DNA of 64,000 bases, taken from Caballeronia sordidicola. GTDB taxonomy: Bacteria; Pseudomonadota; Gammaproteobacteria; Burkholderiales; Burkholderiaceae. The notes under the pieces were generated by a model. The model ran no database searches and was not told the origin of the DNA. It worked only from the letters and a program-made list of their open reading frames with translations. Location: the NCBI RefSeq assembly GCF_002220365.1, contig NZ_MTHB01000123.1:154611-218610 (forward strand), written 5' to 3'. Every line of letters starts with the position of its first letter. The stretch's first letter is position 1. This document shows, in pieces, positions 26,747 through 35,151 of the stretch. Made by a program: the position numbers and the translations under genes.

Positions 26747-27517
26747 TCAAGACCAGTAAGCTTCTCGACCGTAGAAATTATGGAGTTGAGTCTCGTACAT
26801 GCGGTTCAGAGGGACGGCGTCGACGTACGCTGGACTATGCTCGACTGCATCGCGATTGAGCGTTGTCGAAACCGTGAATCTGACCGAATCGACACTCTCG
26901 ATCCATTCGGTCGACAGTAGTATTTCCCTCGCGCTGTCCCACCAGTCTCGTGTATCGACAGCCATGTAGCGTACGACCCATGTCTCATCGTCGAACACAA
27001 AATCCGCGACGTGCCCGATGGCGCCGTCCGCGGTCGCCACGGAGAAGCTTCCTGCCTGTTGCGCACTTAGCAGATGTAGGTTGGCGCGCGAGCCTTTCAC
27101 GTGAAGCGTTGGGCGCAGTTGCAAGGATTCAAGGCCCGGCCTTGAGTCGTTGGATCCTGCGGGGTTAGACGCATAGGTCGACGTGGCTCTGGCGGCCCAA
27201 TAGGGTCTGCATCCGTAGTAATTGAACAGCTTGGTTTCCTGGAGGCGGGAGACGGGTTTTCGGGTATCGATTGGGGGGCTACCCGTCATCTGCCGCTGTG
27301 TCAGGTTCAAGGTGACAAGGCCTGCCGCGAAATCAATTCCTCTAACAGACAAAGGAGATACCCAGACTTCCTGCCAGTTGTTCCATCCCATCGCCTCGAT
27401 AACAATAAAGCGGATACCCCACATCTCGTCATCGAAATAGACATGCTCCACCGCGCCGAGCTGGCCATCCGGGCAAGTTACTTTGCAGCGTTTCAGATCT
27501 TCTATGCTTCGTAACAT
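26747..27517 (-). CDS. Double PRC-barrel domain protein
   Basis: The protein has 256 residues with two PRC-barrel domains (about 1-75 and 145-225). Each carries the barrel pattern G-x-(V/I)-x-x-x-x-FDDE-x-W-x-(I/V)-R-(F/Y). A similar short stretch ends both halves (ETKLFNYYGCRPYW and ETQLHNFYGREAYW), so the gene arose by internal duplication. PRC barrels serve in photosynthetic reaction centre H subunits, RimM and stress proteins. Here the role is unknown. There is no signal peptide. A cluster motif lies 161 bases upstream in the right orientation. Confidence 0.82.
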   Translation of the reverse strand: MLRSIEDLKRCKVTCPDGQLGAVEHVYFDDEMWGIRFIVIEAMGWNNWQEVWVSPLSVRGIDFAAGLVTLNLTQRQMTGSPPIDTRKPVSRLQETKLFNYYGCRPYWAARATSTYASNPAGSNDSRPGLESLQLRPTLHVKGSRANLHLLSAQQAGSFSVATADGAIGHVADFVFDDETWVVRYMAVDTRDWWDSAREILLSTEWIESVDSVRFTVSTTLNRDAVEHSPAYVDAVPLNRMYETQLHNFYGREAYWS

Positions 27518-27892
27518 AAGGGTGCCCTATCACTAGAAATGGCGAATCTGCCTGCTCGCCGAAGCCGGCCGCGAGGTTGGAAAATCCTGTTGGTCCGGCA
27601 GGCTAGCTTTGATGCACCCCCAAGCCGCCATGCCGTTGCAGGAATATGAACAAGCGTAAAGGTGGAGTTCCGCTAGCGATAGACTCGGAATCTACTCATG
27701 AAGACGTGCGGCTCGCTTGACAGACGTAGGGCACGCTCCGATGCTAAAGCGTTTGGGTGACGACGCCTGTTCCATCGAGAGGAGATAACGCACGCACATG
27801 AAGGCGATCCATAGATCATCTCACCGGCGGTAGTAGGACCGACAGAAGCGGAATCTGCGGCAACTTATCCGACACTGTACGCATACCGTAGA
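27518..27892. other. Intergenic region
   Basis: Holds the cluster motif copy 7 for the PRC-barrel gene; otherwise nothing recognisable. The leftward PPK2 gene ends at its right edge. Confidence 0.4.
27678..27698 (-). promoter_or_regulatory. Cluster motif, copy 7
   Basis: On the minus strand this reads TGAGTAGATTCCGAGTCTAT, with one change in the core. It points toward the PRC-barrel gene, 161 bases away. Confidence 0.62.
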
Positions 27893-28762
27893 TCATCTAT
27901 GAAGCTTTCTACGAATAACTTGCAATTCCCGCTTGCGACTATCCGATGACTTCGGGTAAGTCATTTTGAGCTCGTTCAACGTATCGAGGAGGATGCCGGA
28001 TACGATCAACCTCGCATTCTTCTTGTCATCAGCAGGTACAATGTACCAGGGCGAGTCCAACGTGCTCGTAGCGCCTATGCACTTCTCGTAGGCTCTCATG
28101 TACCGCATCCAAAATTGCCGTTCAGTTATGTCCGCAAGACTGAATTTCCAGTTTTTATCGGGCTCTTCGATGCGGTCGAGAAAACGCATTCTCTGCTCTT
28201 CCTTTGAGAGGTGAAGGTAGAACTTCACGATGTGAGTCCCGTTACCGTACAGATGCCGCTCAAGGTCTACGATGGACCGGTAACGGTCCCGCCAGACCTT
28301 CTTCCCGGTGCGACGGGAGTCTGGCAGGGCTTCACTACGAAGTTCCTCGGGATGGACTCGTACGATTAGCACCTCCTCGTAGTAGGATCGGTTAAAGATC
28401 CCGATCCGTCCTCGTTCAGGCAAGTCCCGCGTGGTGCGCCAAAGAAAATCATGCTCAAGCTCGGCCGCACTGGGATGTTTGAAGCTGAACACCTGGCAGC
28501 CTTGTGGGTTGACACCAGACATCACGTGCTTGATGGCCCCGTCCTTTCCTGCTGCATCCATCGCCTGAAAGATTAACAGGACGGCGTGATGGTTAGAGGC
28601 ATAAAGCAGTTGCTGCAACTCGGAGAGCTTCTTTACATGCGTTGCCAGCAATTCCTGATAGTGCTTCTTTGACTTGTAGACAGGCGTCACGTTAGTGGGC
28701 CAATTCCGGAGGTCGATCTTGCTACCCTCCCGAACCCGAAAATTCTTTCGTTTGATTTCCAT
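27893..28762 (-). CDS. ppk2: Polyphosphate kinase 2 family phosphotransferase
   Basis: The protein has 289 residues and one PPK2 domain. Walker A is FQAMDAAGKDGAIKH, Walker B lies in GIFNRSYYEEVLIVRVHPEE, and the lid has RRTGKKVWRDRY. PPK2 enzymes use polyphosphate to phosphorylate AMP, ADP or GDP, allowing ATP to be regenerated from stored polyphosphate. The one-domain form with the tail SSDSRKRELQVIRRKL fits polyphosphate:nucleotide phosphotransferases of Burkholderia. The ATG at 28762 is preferred over 28786 because GAGG lies 8 bases upstream. In this cluster it complements PHA and glucoside use as an energy reserve under low oxygen. Confidence 0.9.
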   Translation of the reverse strand: MEIKRKNFRVREGSKIDLRNWPTNVTPVYKSKKHYQELLATHVKKLSELQQLLYASNHHAVLLIFQAMDAAGKDGAIKHVMSGVNPQGCQVFSFKHPSAAELEHDFLWRTTRDLPERGRIGIFNRSYYEEVLIVRVHPEELRSEALPDSRRTGKKVWRDRYRSIVDLERHLYGNGTHIVKFYLHLSKEEQRMRFLDRIEEPDKNWKFSLADITERQFWMRYMRAYEKCIGATSTLDSPWYIVPADDKKNARLIVSGILLDTLNELKMTYPKSSDSRKRELQVIRRKLHR

Positions 28763-29150
28763 CTCGTATTCCTCGAGAAAACCCATTTGGCAGCCCCGAC
28801 GGTCCGAGCAATTCGATGCCCGAAAAGATGTGCACCTTCATCAGCTACGACTGTGCCAATGGAGGACGACTCGAGCACCAAGGCATGGAAATGGCCGCAA
28901 GTCCCTCCGAGCCATGAGACCCGACCCGAAATGACAAGAATTTGCGGGTCGATCGGCAATTAGCCTGGGACCGCCACGGGGTGCGGCACGTGCGGGCCGT
29001 GCCGGAAGCGAGATTACATCAGGCACCCTTGCGTGCATCTGACTCCCTTTTTAGTCGATAAACCGGGTCCGCGTGAAAGCCCACGCCCCGTACTCGCACC
29101 CTATAGCAAGGCCGCTCGAAACCATTGCTCCATGCAGGGCGATAGAGCAA
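28763..29150. other. Intergenic region
   Basis: No supported gene, cluster motif or FNR box seen in these 388 bases. Confidence 0.35.
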
Positions 29151-29393
29151 TCACACTCTGATAGTCCTGGATATCTCCAGATCGATCCAGATCATGCCTT
29201 CACGTAACCCGTGCAGCACTGCGTCCTGCTCGGCTATGAAAATATGGCTATCTTTAAACTCGTGGGTGAAGTCGCCGTGGAGGTTGCGAGCGGTCACGTT
29301 GATCTGACAGATAAAGCCGCCCTCGGCTTCGTGCGTTTTCGCGGTAACCGACCAATTTCCATTTCCTTCGTTGACTCTACCAGACAGATTCAT
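29151..29393 (-). CDS. Small conserved-looking protein, unknown
   Basis: An 80-residue protein starts at an ATG with a strong AGGAG 5 bases upstream. It contains one cysteine (FICQINVTA), many beta-prone residues and no signal peptide or membrane helix. The pattern of alternating hydrophobic residues (WSVTAKTHEAEGGF, then ICQINVTARNL) suggests a small beta barrel or sandwich. I do not recognise the family. It is the last gene of the stress cluster before the IS element. Coding quality (no rare-codon run, clean start) makes a real gene likely. Confidence 0.68.
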   Translation of the reverse strand: MNLSGRVNEGNGNWSVTAKTHEAEGGFICQINVTARNLHGDFTHEFKDSHIFIAEQDAVLHGLREGMIWIDLEISRTIRV

Positions 29394-29634
29394 GATGATC
29401 TCCTCGCCGTTTTATCGGTTTTCCGGGTAGGCGGCAAAATCCGCCTGACCGACGCACAATTGTTCATCACAATCTTACGCAATCATCTTATACACGACCG
29501 GTTGCGACCTTCACGAAGACTCCGAACGTACAAGATGTACTCACCACTCGAGATCGTCGTGGGCACCTCCCTCATTCACCCACACTACTGAACCCTGGGA
29601 CATCAACGTGCGGCAGTTCGTGCCGCCGTTGAAG

Positions 29635-29661
29635 AGAGGTGGCCCCGTTCGTTCGGACAGT
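29635..29661 (+). repeat. IS left terminal inverted repeat
   Basis: Pairs with 30889-30915; 20 of 27 bases match by eye, with the outer 9 and inner 7 bases identical. Confidence 0.75.
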
Positions 29662-29692
29662 TTTTTCGATTTTTAAGTGGAACGCTGGGCGG

Positions 29693-30523
29693 TCACGCTG
29701 CCGTTTTCATCGCGGGCAGCATCGCGAAGTAAGCTTCATCCGGGGTCTTGTCCGAAAGACTTGAATGAGGCCTTTGTTGGTTGTACCACGTCAGATAGTT
29801 AGCGATCGACTGCCGTGCCTGGCCGACGGACTCATAGGCCTTCAAATATATCTCTTCGTACTTCACGCTGCGCCACAGCCGTTCGATAAAAACGTTGTCT
29901 CGCCAGCTTCCCTTGCCATCCATCGACAGAGCGATCCCACGCGACAGGACTGCGTCGGTGAAGACCGTACTGGTAAATTGGCTGCCTTGATCGGTGTTGA
30001 CGATCTCAGGCACTCCATATTTCGCGAATGCTTCTTCAAGTGCTGCCACCGCATGCTCGGCTTCCATCGTGATCGCAACCCGGTGCGCTAAAACACGACG
30101 GCTAGCCCAATCGATCACAGCAGTCAGATATACGAAGCCCTGTGCCATAGGCACGTAGGTCGTGTCCAGTGCGAACACCTGATTGCTGCGCTCGATCTTC
30201 CGATCGCGCAGCAGGTACGGCCAGATCTTGTGCGCCAGATGTTTGCGGCTCAGGTTCGGCTTGCGATACAGCGCCTCAATGCCCATTTTGCGCATCAACG
30301 TGCCGACGTGCTTGCGTCCGACCACTATGCCCTCTCGCTTGAGCAGGCGCATCAGCATGCGCGCGCCGGCAAACGGATGCTCCAGGTGCAACTCGTCGAT
30401 GCGGCGCATGAGCGCCAGATCCGCGCCACTGACTGGGCTCGGCGCGTAGTACGCACTGGATCGGCTGATGCCGACTAGCTTGACTTGCCGGGAAACCGGC
30501 AAGGGGTGGGCACGATCAATCAT
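29693..30523 (-). CDS. IS3-family transposase, OrfB (DDE integrase domain)
   Basis: The protein has 276 residues. An HTH_21-like N-terminal region (EHPFAGARMLMRLLKREG) precedes the rve integrase core. The catalytic triad is seen as Asp in ALDTTYVPM, Asp in VNTDQGSQF and Glu in FIERLWRSVKYEE. The C-terminal tail YNQQRPHSSLSDKTPDEAYF is typical. The ATG overlaps the stop of orfA by 4 bases. In IS3 elements the active OrfAB is made by a -1 frameshift; the overlap region GGAAAGAAATGA could serve for this or for coupled re-initiation. All catalytic residues are present, so the element may be active. Confidence 0.94.
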   Translation of the reverse strand: MIDRAHPLPVSRQVKLVGISRSSAYYAPSPVSGADLALMRRIDELHLEHPFAGARMLMRLLKREGIVVGRKHVGTLMRKMGIEALYRKPNLSRKHLAHKIWPYLLRDRKIERSNQVFALDTTYVPMAQGFVYLTAVIDWASRRVLAHRVAITMEAEHAVAALEEAFAKYGVPEIVNTDQGSQFTSTVFTDAVLSRGIALSMDGKGSWRDNVFIERLWRSVKYEEIYLKAYESVGQARQSIANYLTWYNQQRPHSSLSDKTPDEAYFAMLPAMKTAA

Positions 30524-30828
30524 TTCTTTCCGCTCAGCAGGCCTGCCTTGCCGAGCGCGCCGGATAAAAAATCGTTCTCCAGCGCCAATTGGCCGATCTT
30601 TGCGTGCAGCGTCTTCAGATCCACCGGCGGCTCACTGACGGGCGCGCCCGCCGCGCCGAACACATCGGCCGCTCGCTCTTGCAACTGCCGCTTCCATTCC
30701 GTGATCTGGTTCGGATGAACCTCAAACTGCTGCGCCAATTCTGCCAGAGTGCGCTCCCCACGTACTGCTGCCAGTGCCACCTTCGCCTTGAACGCCGCTG
30801 AGTGCGTGCGCCGGGTTCTCTTCGTCAT
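30520..30828 (-). CDS. IS3-family OrfA, helix-turn-helix protein
   Basis: The protein has 102 residues. The HTH_8/transposase_8 domain covers about residues 5-60 (HSAAFKAKVALAAVRGE, then LAQQFEVHPNQITEWKRQL). It is followed by a leucine-zipper-like helix (LHAKIGQLALENDFLSGAL) used for dimerisation with OrfB. It binds the terminal inverted repeats. It ends in the 4-base overlap with orfB. Confidence 0.93.
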   Translation of the reverse strand: MTKRTRRTHSAAFKAKVALAAVRGERTLAELAQQFEVHPNQITEWKRQLQERAADVFGAAGAPVSEPPVDLKTLHAKIGQLALENDFLSGALGKAGLLSGKK

Positions 30829-30888
30829 CGTCTGGTTTCCTTTGTAGCCATTATGCCAATCTCAGAACCCAGCGATTCCACCTAACCG

Positions 30889-30915
30889 ACTGTCCAGATT
30901 CCCGGAGCCACCTCT
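30889..30915 (-). repeat. IS right terminal inverted repeat
   Basis: Counterpart of 29635-29661. The adjacent sequence on the minus strand carries GGTGGAAT-CGCTGGG, also echoed inside the left end (GTGGAACGCTGGG), extending the relation beyond the 27 bases. Confidence 0.75.
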
Positions 30916-30945
30916 AAATGACCACGCCGAGAGCCTCGCGCCGGC

Positions 30946-31737
30946 TTACTGCGCTTCGCGTGCCGCAGCGATGATCGCCGCGGCGACTTCTGCCGGCTTT
31001 GACAGCATCGCCACGTGGCTCGCGTCCACCTTTACGACTGTCGCACCGATTTGCTGCGCCATTGCGGCCTGCAGAGCCGGGGGAATCATGCGGTCCTTTT
31101 CCGTCAATACCCACCACGACGGCTTGTTATGCCACGCGGCTTCGGACACCTTGTCGTCGGTACAACCGGCGAACCAGGGACCTTGAGTCGCCGCTACGAG
31201 GCGGGCTTGTGCAACGGGCAGGTCCTGGGCAAAGTCGTGAATGATTGCATCGGTCGAAAGTGTCAGGTATCCGGCGGAATCTTTCTGCAGCGCCGACGCC
31301 CACGGCGGTGCCGGCTTCCCCTTCAAAACGTCGTTGATCGACTGGTCCTTGTCGAGCGCAAAGGCGGCAACGTATACCAGCGCTTTCACCTTGTCGTCAT
31401 TGCCGGCTTGCGTAATGACTGCGCCGGCCCAGGAATGGCCGACCAGTATGACGGGACCGTTCTGTTGCTCGATCACTCGTTTCGTCGCCGCTGCATCGTC
31501 ATCGAGCGACCTGAGCGAATTTTGCACCGCCACCACGTGCAAGCCTTTCGCTTGCAGAATGGGGATAACCTTGTCCCAACTCGATCCATCCGCGAACGCG
31601 CCGTGCACCAGCACCACGTTTTTGCCCTTCAGGTCGTCAGGCGAAGACGCGGCGCTGGCTGGCGTGAATGCGGCGAGCGACATCAGGCCACCGAGCAGCA
31701 GCGTAGCGGCCAGGCATTTTTTGAGCAGGGTGTTCAT
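30946..31737 (-). CDS. Exported alpha/beta hydrolase
   Basis: The protein has 263 residues with a Sec signal peptide (MNTLLKKCLAATLLLGG, cleavage near ASA at 27-29). The alpha/beta-hydrolase core has the oxyanion motif VHGAFADGSSW, the nucleophile elbow GHSWAG (Ser102), Asp215 (EKDRMIPP) and His241 (DASHVAML). It belongs to the group of small esterase-like proteins found near regulators in proteobacteria; substrate unknown. It is divergently transcribed from the HD/LuxR regulator across 150 bases, which suggests that regulator controls it. Confidence 0.88.
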   Translation of the reverse strand: MNTLLKKCLAATLLLGGLMSLAAFTPASAASSPDDLKGKNVVLVHGAFADGSSWDKVIPILQAKGLHVVAVQNSLRSLDDDAAATKRVIEQQNGPVILVGHSWAGAVITQAGNDDKVKALVYVAAFALDKDQSINDVLKGKPAPPWASALQKDSAGYLTLSTDAIIHDFAQDLPVAQARLVAATQGPWFAGCTDDKVSEAAWHNKPSWWVLTEKDRMIPPALQAAMAQQIGATVVKVDASHVAMLSKPAEVAAAIIAAAREAQ

Positions 31738-31887
31738 AATATGAGTCCTCTTGAAGAAATCGGGTTGGCAAGGAAATCAGTGTGCGGATTGGAGAATGCG
31801 CTGATTGGGCGAGCTCTTGTATCGGTCAAATGACCGAGCCTGATCTGACGGAGGCTAGACGCGAAAGCTAAAAATGAGGCGAAACTG

Positions 31888-33369
31888 ATGCAAGGCGACT
31901 CTGATATCCGGGTGCTGGACGCCGTCAAGGCGCTTGCATTTGTCGGCGACCTCAGCATGGGGCAGCCAACCGATCATTCCCTGCGTACCGGTTGGCTTGC
32001 CGGGCGACTCGCCGCCGAAGCCGGCCACGACGACGCTCAGTGCGGCGTTGTCAAGGAAGTGTCGCTGCTGCGCTGGTCGGGCTGCACGGCGAACGCAGCG
32101 GGTTTCGCGGAGTGGCTGGGAGACGACATCGGCAGCAGGGCGGACATGCTGGCGATGCGGCCTGGATGGGCCGGCGCCGACGAATCCCCGGGACGGTTCG
32201 GTGCGGCAATCACGCCGCTGGCTCAGATTCACTGCGAGGTATCGGGCGAGGTCGCGCGCATGCTCGGACTGGCAGGCGCAACCCAGGTGGCGTTGCGGCA
32301 CATTTTCGAAAGTTGGGATGGCGCCGGTTTCCCGCATCAGATGCAGGGCGGCAATGTGCCCGATGCCGTGTTTCTCGTTGCGTTGGCCGGTGATATAGAG
32401 ATTTTCAGCCGGATCTATGGGGTGGAGCAGGCGAAGGTGTTGATCACCCAGAAGGCCGGCCGTCAATATCCGCAAGCGCTTGCGCAACTTGCATTGTCCC
32501 GCGCGGCAAAGTGGCTGGACGAGCTTGAACAGTGGAGTACGTCGGCCCATGACGAACCCCTGAATACGCAACCGATGCTGCAAACAAGCGCGCCGGAAAT
32601 CATCGCTGACGTGATCGACCTGAAGCTGCCCTGGATGGCCGGCTATTCACGGCGCGTAGCCGAAGCGTCGGCAGCGTGCTGCGCGCGCTTGGGCCTTGGT
32701 GAGGAGACAGCGCGCCGCGTGTATCTCGCCGGTTTGATCCACGGTATGGGACGCGCGGCAGTGCCGAATGCAATATGGAATACGCCGGGTCGATTGCCCA
32801 CGGCAGCCTGGGAGAAAGTGCGACTGGTCCCTTACTGGACCGCGCGGGCGGGCAAGCAGATCGGCGCCCTCGCGCGCGAGTCGGAGATTGCCTCGCTTGC
32901 CTATGAGCGGCTGGACGGTTCGGGCTATTTCCGGGGCGCAGCGGGCGATGGCATTGCTCGTGAAGGCCAGGTGCTCGCTGCGGCCGCTGCCTGGGTCGCG
33001 CTGCGCTCGAAGCGTCCCTGGCGTGAGGCGCTTTCCCCCGAAGATGCCGCAACGCTGCTCCGCGAGCAGGCGTTGGCAGGGCGATTCAATGCCGATGCTG
33101 TCAGTGCGCTAATCTCGAACGAATGTGACGAGTATGACGGGAGCGTAATTGCCCAAAAACCCCGCTGCGCCCAAGCAACGCTGCTGTCGCCTCGCGAGTC
33201 GGAGGTGCTTCGTCACATTAGCCTGGGCGCCAGCAACAAAGAGGTCGCAAAGGCGCTGGAGCTGAGTCCCAGCACGGTGCGCACGCATGTCGAAAGCGTG
33301 TTCCGCAAGCTCGCTTGCTCGACGCGTGCGGCGGCCACTTTGAAGGCGTCGATGCTTGGATTGATTTGA
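31888..33369 (+). CDS. LuxR-type regulator with degenerate HD-GYP domains
   Basis: The protein has 493 residues. Two HD-GYP-related halves (about 8-190 and 225-410) precede a LuxR-type helix-turn-helix (about 425-490: LSPRESEVLRHISLGASNKEVAKALELSPSTVRTHVE in two parts). The metal-binding residues of a working c-di-GMP phosphodiesterase are gone. HDIGK has become HGMGR, HHE-x-x-DGSGY has become AYERLDGSGY, and the late V-x-D has become AAW. It therefore cannot be a phosphodiesterase but may bind a ligand and drive the DNA-binding end. GAGG lies 8 bases before the ATG. Neighbour and likely target: the divergent hydrolase gene. Confidence 0.85.
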   Translation: MQGDSDIRVLDAVKALAFVGDLSMGQPTDHSLRTGWLAGRLAAEAGHDDAQCGVVKEVSLLRWSGCTANAAGFAEWLGDDIGSRADMLAMRPGWAGADESPGRFGAAITPLAQIHCEVSGEVARMLGLAGATQVALRHIFESWDGAGFPHQMQGGNVPDAVFLVALAGDIEIFSRIYGVEQAKVLITQKAGRQYPQALAQLALSRAAKWLDELEQWSTSAHDEPLNTQPMLQTSAPEIIADVIDLKLPWMAGYSRRVAEASAACCARLGLGEETARRVYLAGLIHGMGRAAVPNAIWNTPGRLPTAAWEKVRLVPYWTARAGKQIGALARESEIASLAYERLDGSGYFRGAAGDGIAREGQVLAAAAAWVALRSKRPWREALSPEDAATLLREQALAGRFNADAVSALISNECDEYDGSVIAQKPRCAQATLLSPRESEVLRHISLGASNKEVAKALELSPSTVRTHVESVFRKLACSTRAAATLKASMLGLI

Positions 33370-33428
33370 TGTCCTGGCGGTTCATCGGACAGCGCTGACA
33401 TCGATGCCGGTCAATGGGTACTAGCGTG

Positions 33429-35066
33429 TCAGAAATGCGCCAGGGTGTGCACTGCTCGCTCCAGTTCAACGCCGTGTCCTCGCACACCCGGCGCGCTTGA
33501 CGCCCGGGACGCTTCCGTACGGAACACGGCCACCGCCGCCGTGAGCCGACGCGCCTGATCTTCCAGCGAGCCGGCTGCTGCGGCTGCCTGCTCGACGAGC
33601 GCGGCGTTCTGTTGCGTCACCTCGTCCATCTGCGCGACCGCTACGTTGACCTGATCGATGCCTGAGCTTTGTTCAATTGCCGCTGAAGCAATCTCGCTCA
33701 TGATCGCGCTGACGCGGGCGATCGCCTTGACGATCTCCGTCATGGTCGATCCGGAGCGTTCAACCAGTTGCGCACCGGACTGCACCCGTGCCGTCGATTC
33801 TCCGATCATGCCCTTGATCTCCTTGGCGGCCGCGGCACTGCGCTGCGCGAGCGAACGCACTTCGCTCGCCACCACGGCAAAACCACGCCCTTGCTCGCCC
33901 GCGCGTGCCGCTTCGACCGCCGCGTTGAGCGCGAGGATATTGGTCTGAAACGCAATCCCTTCGATGACGCCAACGATATCCGCCATGCGGTGCGAGTCGT
34001 CGACGATCTGATGGATCGTGCCAACCACCTGCTGGGTCAGCTCTCCGCCTTCGGCGGCGAGGCTCGACGCGCCTTGTGCAAGCGAGTTGGCCTGCTTGGC
34101 GTTCTCGGCGGTCTGCTTGACCGTGGAGTTCAGTTCCTCGATGCTCGCGGCGGTTTCTTCCAGCGACGCCGCCTGTTCCTCGGTGCGTTGTGACAGGTCC
34201 GTGTTACCCGATGCAATTTCACGCACACCGGTGTCGATCGACTCCGTTCCCGCACGGACCGTGTTCACCGTCGCGATCAGCGAGTCCTGCATCTTGCGCA
34301 GCGCGGTCGCCAGCTTGCCCATTTCGTTGTCGCTCGTCACGTCGATGCGGCCGGTGAGGTCACCACTCGCGATGCGCTCGAATTGCGCGATGGTGGCATC
34401 GACCGGGTGAACGATCGCCCGCACCAGCACGACGCGGCCCAGCCACGAGAACAGCAGCGCCAACACCATGCCCACGGCGACGGCAATACTGATGGCATAG
34501 AAGCGATCGTGCGCGTCCTGATAGCGTTGTGCGCCGTGATCGATTTGCAATTGCTCAAGCGTGAGCATCGCCTTTTCGTACGCGTTATAGAGTGAAGGAA
34601 GCTGGTGAGCCTGCAACTGCTGGAACGCGGTTTTGTCACCGGCCTTGAGCGCGGCCATCGCCGGCTCGATCCCGTTATGCAGGAACGTGGCACGCTTGTC
34701 CTGCATGTCTTTGATGAGACGTTGCTCGTCGTCGTCCGTCCCCGCGTGCCTCAAATAGTGCCCTAGGCGGTCGTTCGATACCTTCAGATATTGATCGAAG
34801 CGCTTGAGCACCGCTGCGGCACCGTCCTGATCGTTGAGATCGACGAGCGACGCGTAGGTCGCAAGCGCCAGGCGCAGACGCAGCAATTGTCCGGCGCTGC
34901 CTTCCAGGTCGGCGACGGCGGGTGTATCGACCGTGTACATCTGCTGTAGCGACGCATTGCTCGCGCGTAGCGACAGCAATCCGGCCGCGGCGCCAAGCAG
35001 CAGCACCACGCCGAAGAAGGCAATCATCGCGCTCAAACAAGCGCGAATCGACAGGTTTCTCAGCAT
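33429..35066 (-). CDS. Methyl-accepting chemotaxis protein, 4-helix-bundle sensor
   Basis: The protein has 545 residues from the ATG at 35066 (AAGGAAG upstream). A short N-terminus is followed by TM1 (about 10-32) and a periplasmic four-helix bundle (about 35-190). TM2 (about 191-213), HAMP and the signalling domain come next. The hairpin tip has GVIEGIAFQTNILALNAAVE and GRGFAVVASEVRSLAQRS. The arrangement is that of Tar/Tsr-like receptors of Burkholderia. No pentapeptide CheR-docking tail is seen. It follows an MFS permease gene by 85 bases on the same strand, so it may sense a compound the permease imports. Confidence 0.92.
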   Translation of the reverse strand: MLRNLSIRACLSAMIAFFGVVLLLGAAAGLLSLRASNASLQQMYTVDTPAVADLEGSAGQLLRLRLALATYASLVDLNDQDGAAAVLKRFDQYLKVSNDRLGHYLRHAGTDDDEQRLIKDMQDKRATFLHNGIEPAMAALKAGDKTAFQQLQAHQLPSLYNAYEKAMLTLEQLQIDHGAQRYQDAHDRFYAISIAVAVGMVLALLFSWLGRVVLVRAIVHPVDATIAQFERIASGDLTGRIDVTSDNEMGKLATALRKMQDSLIATVNTVRAGTESIDTGVREIASGNTDLSQRTEEQAASLEETAASIEELNSTVKQTAENAKQANSLAQGASSLAAEGGELTQQVVGTIHQIVDDSHRMADIVGVIEGIAFQTNILALNAAVEAARAGEQGRGFAVVASEVRSLAQRSAAAAKEIKGMIGESTARVQSGAQLVERSGSTMTEIVKAIARVSAIMSEIASAAIEQSSGIDQVNVAVAQMDEVTQQNAALVEQAAAAAGSLEDQARRLTAAVAVFRTEASRASSAPGVRGHGVELERAVHTLAHF

Positions 35067-35151
35067 TTCTTCTTCCTTGTTTACCGCGCTGATCGGCAAG
35101 GCTTTTGCCGTGGCACACGCAGATTTGTTGTGTTGTTCGAGGCCAGTTGCA

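Larger units (their letters stand above)
29635..30915 (-). mobile_element. IS3-family insertion sequence, complete
   Basis: A 1281-base element with the usual orfA and orfB of the IS3 family and imperfect terminal inverted repeats. The left end AGAGGTGGCCCCG plus GGACAGT at its inner edge matches the right end (read on the minus strand) AGAGGTGGCTCCG plus GGACAGT, about 20 of 27 positions. No convincing 3-5 base target duplication is seen next to the ends, so insertion may be old or followed by rearrangement. It separates the stress cluster from unrelated genes. Confidence 0.85.
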
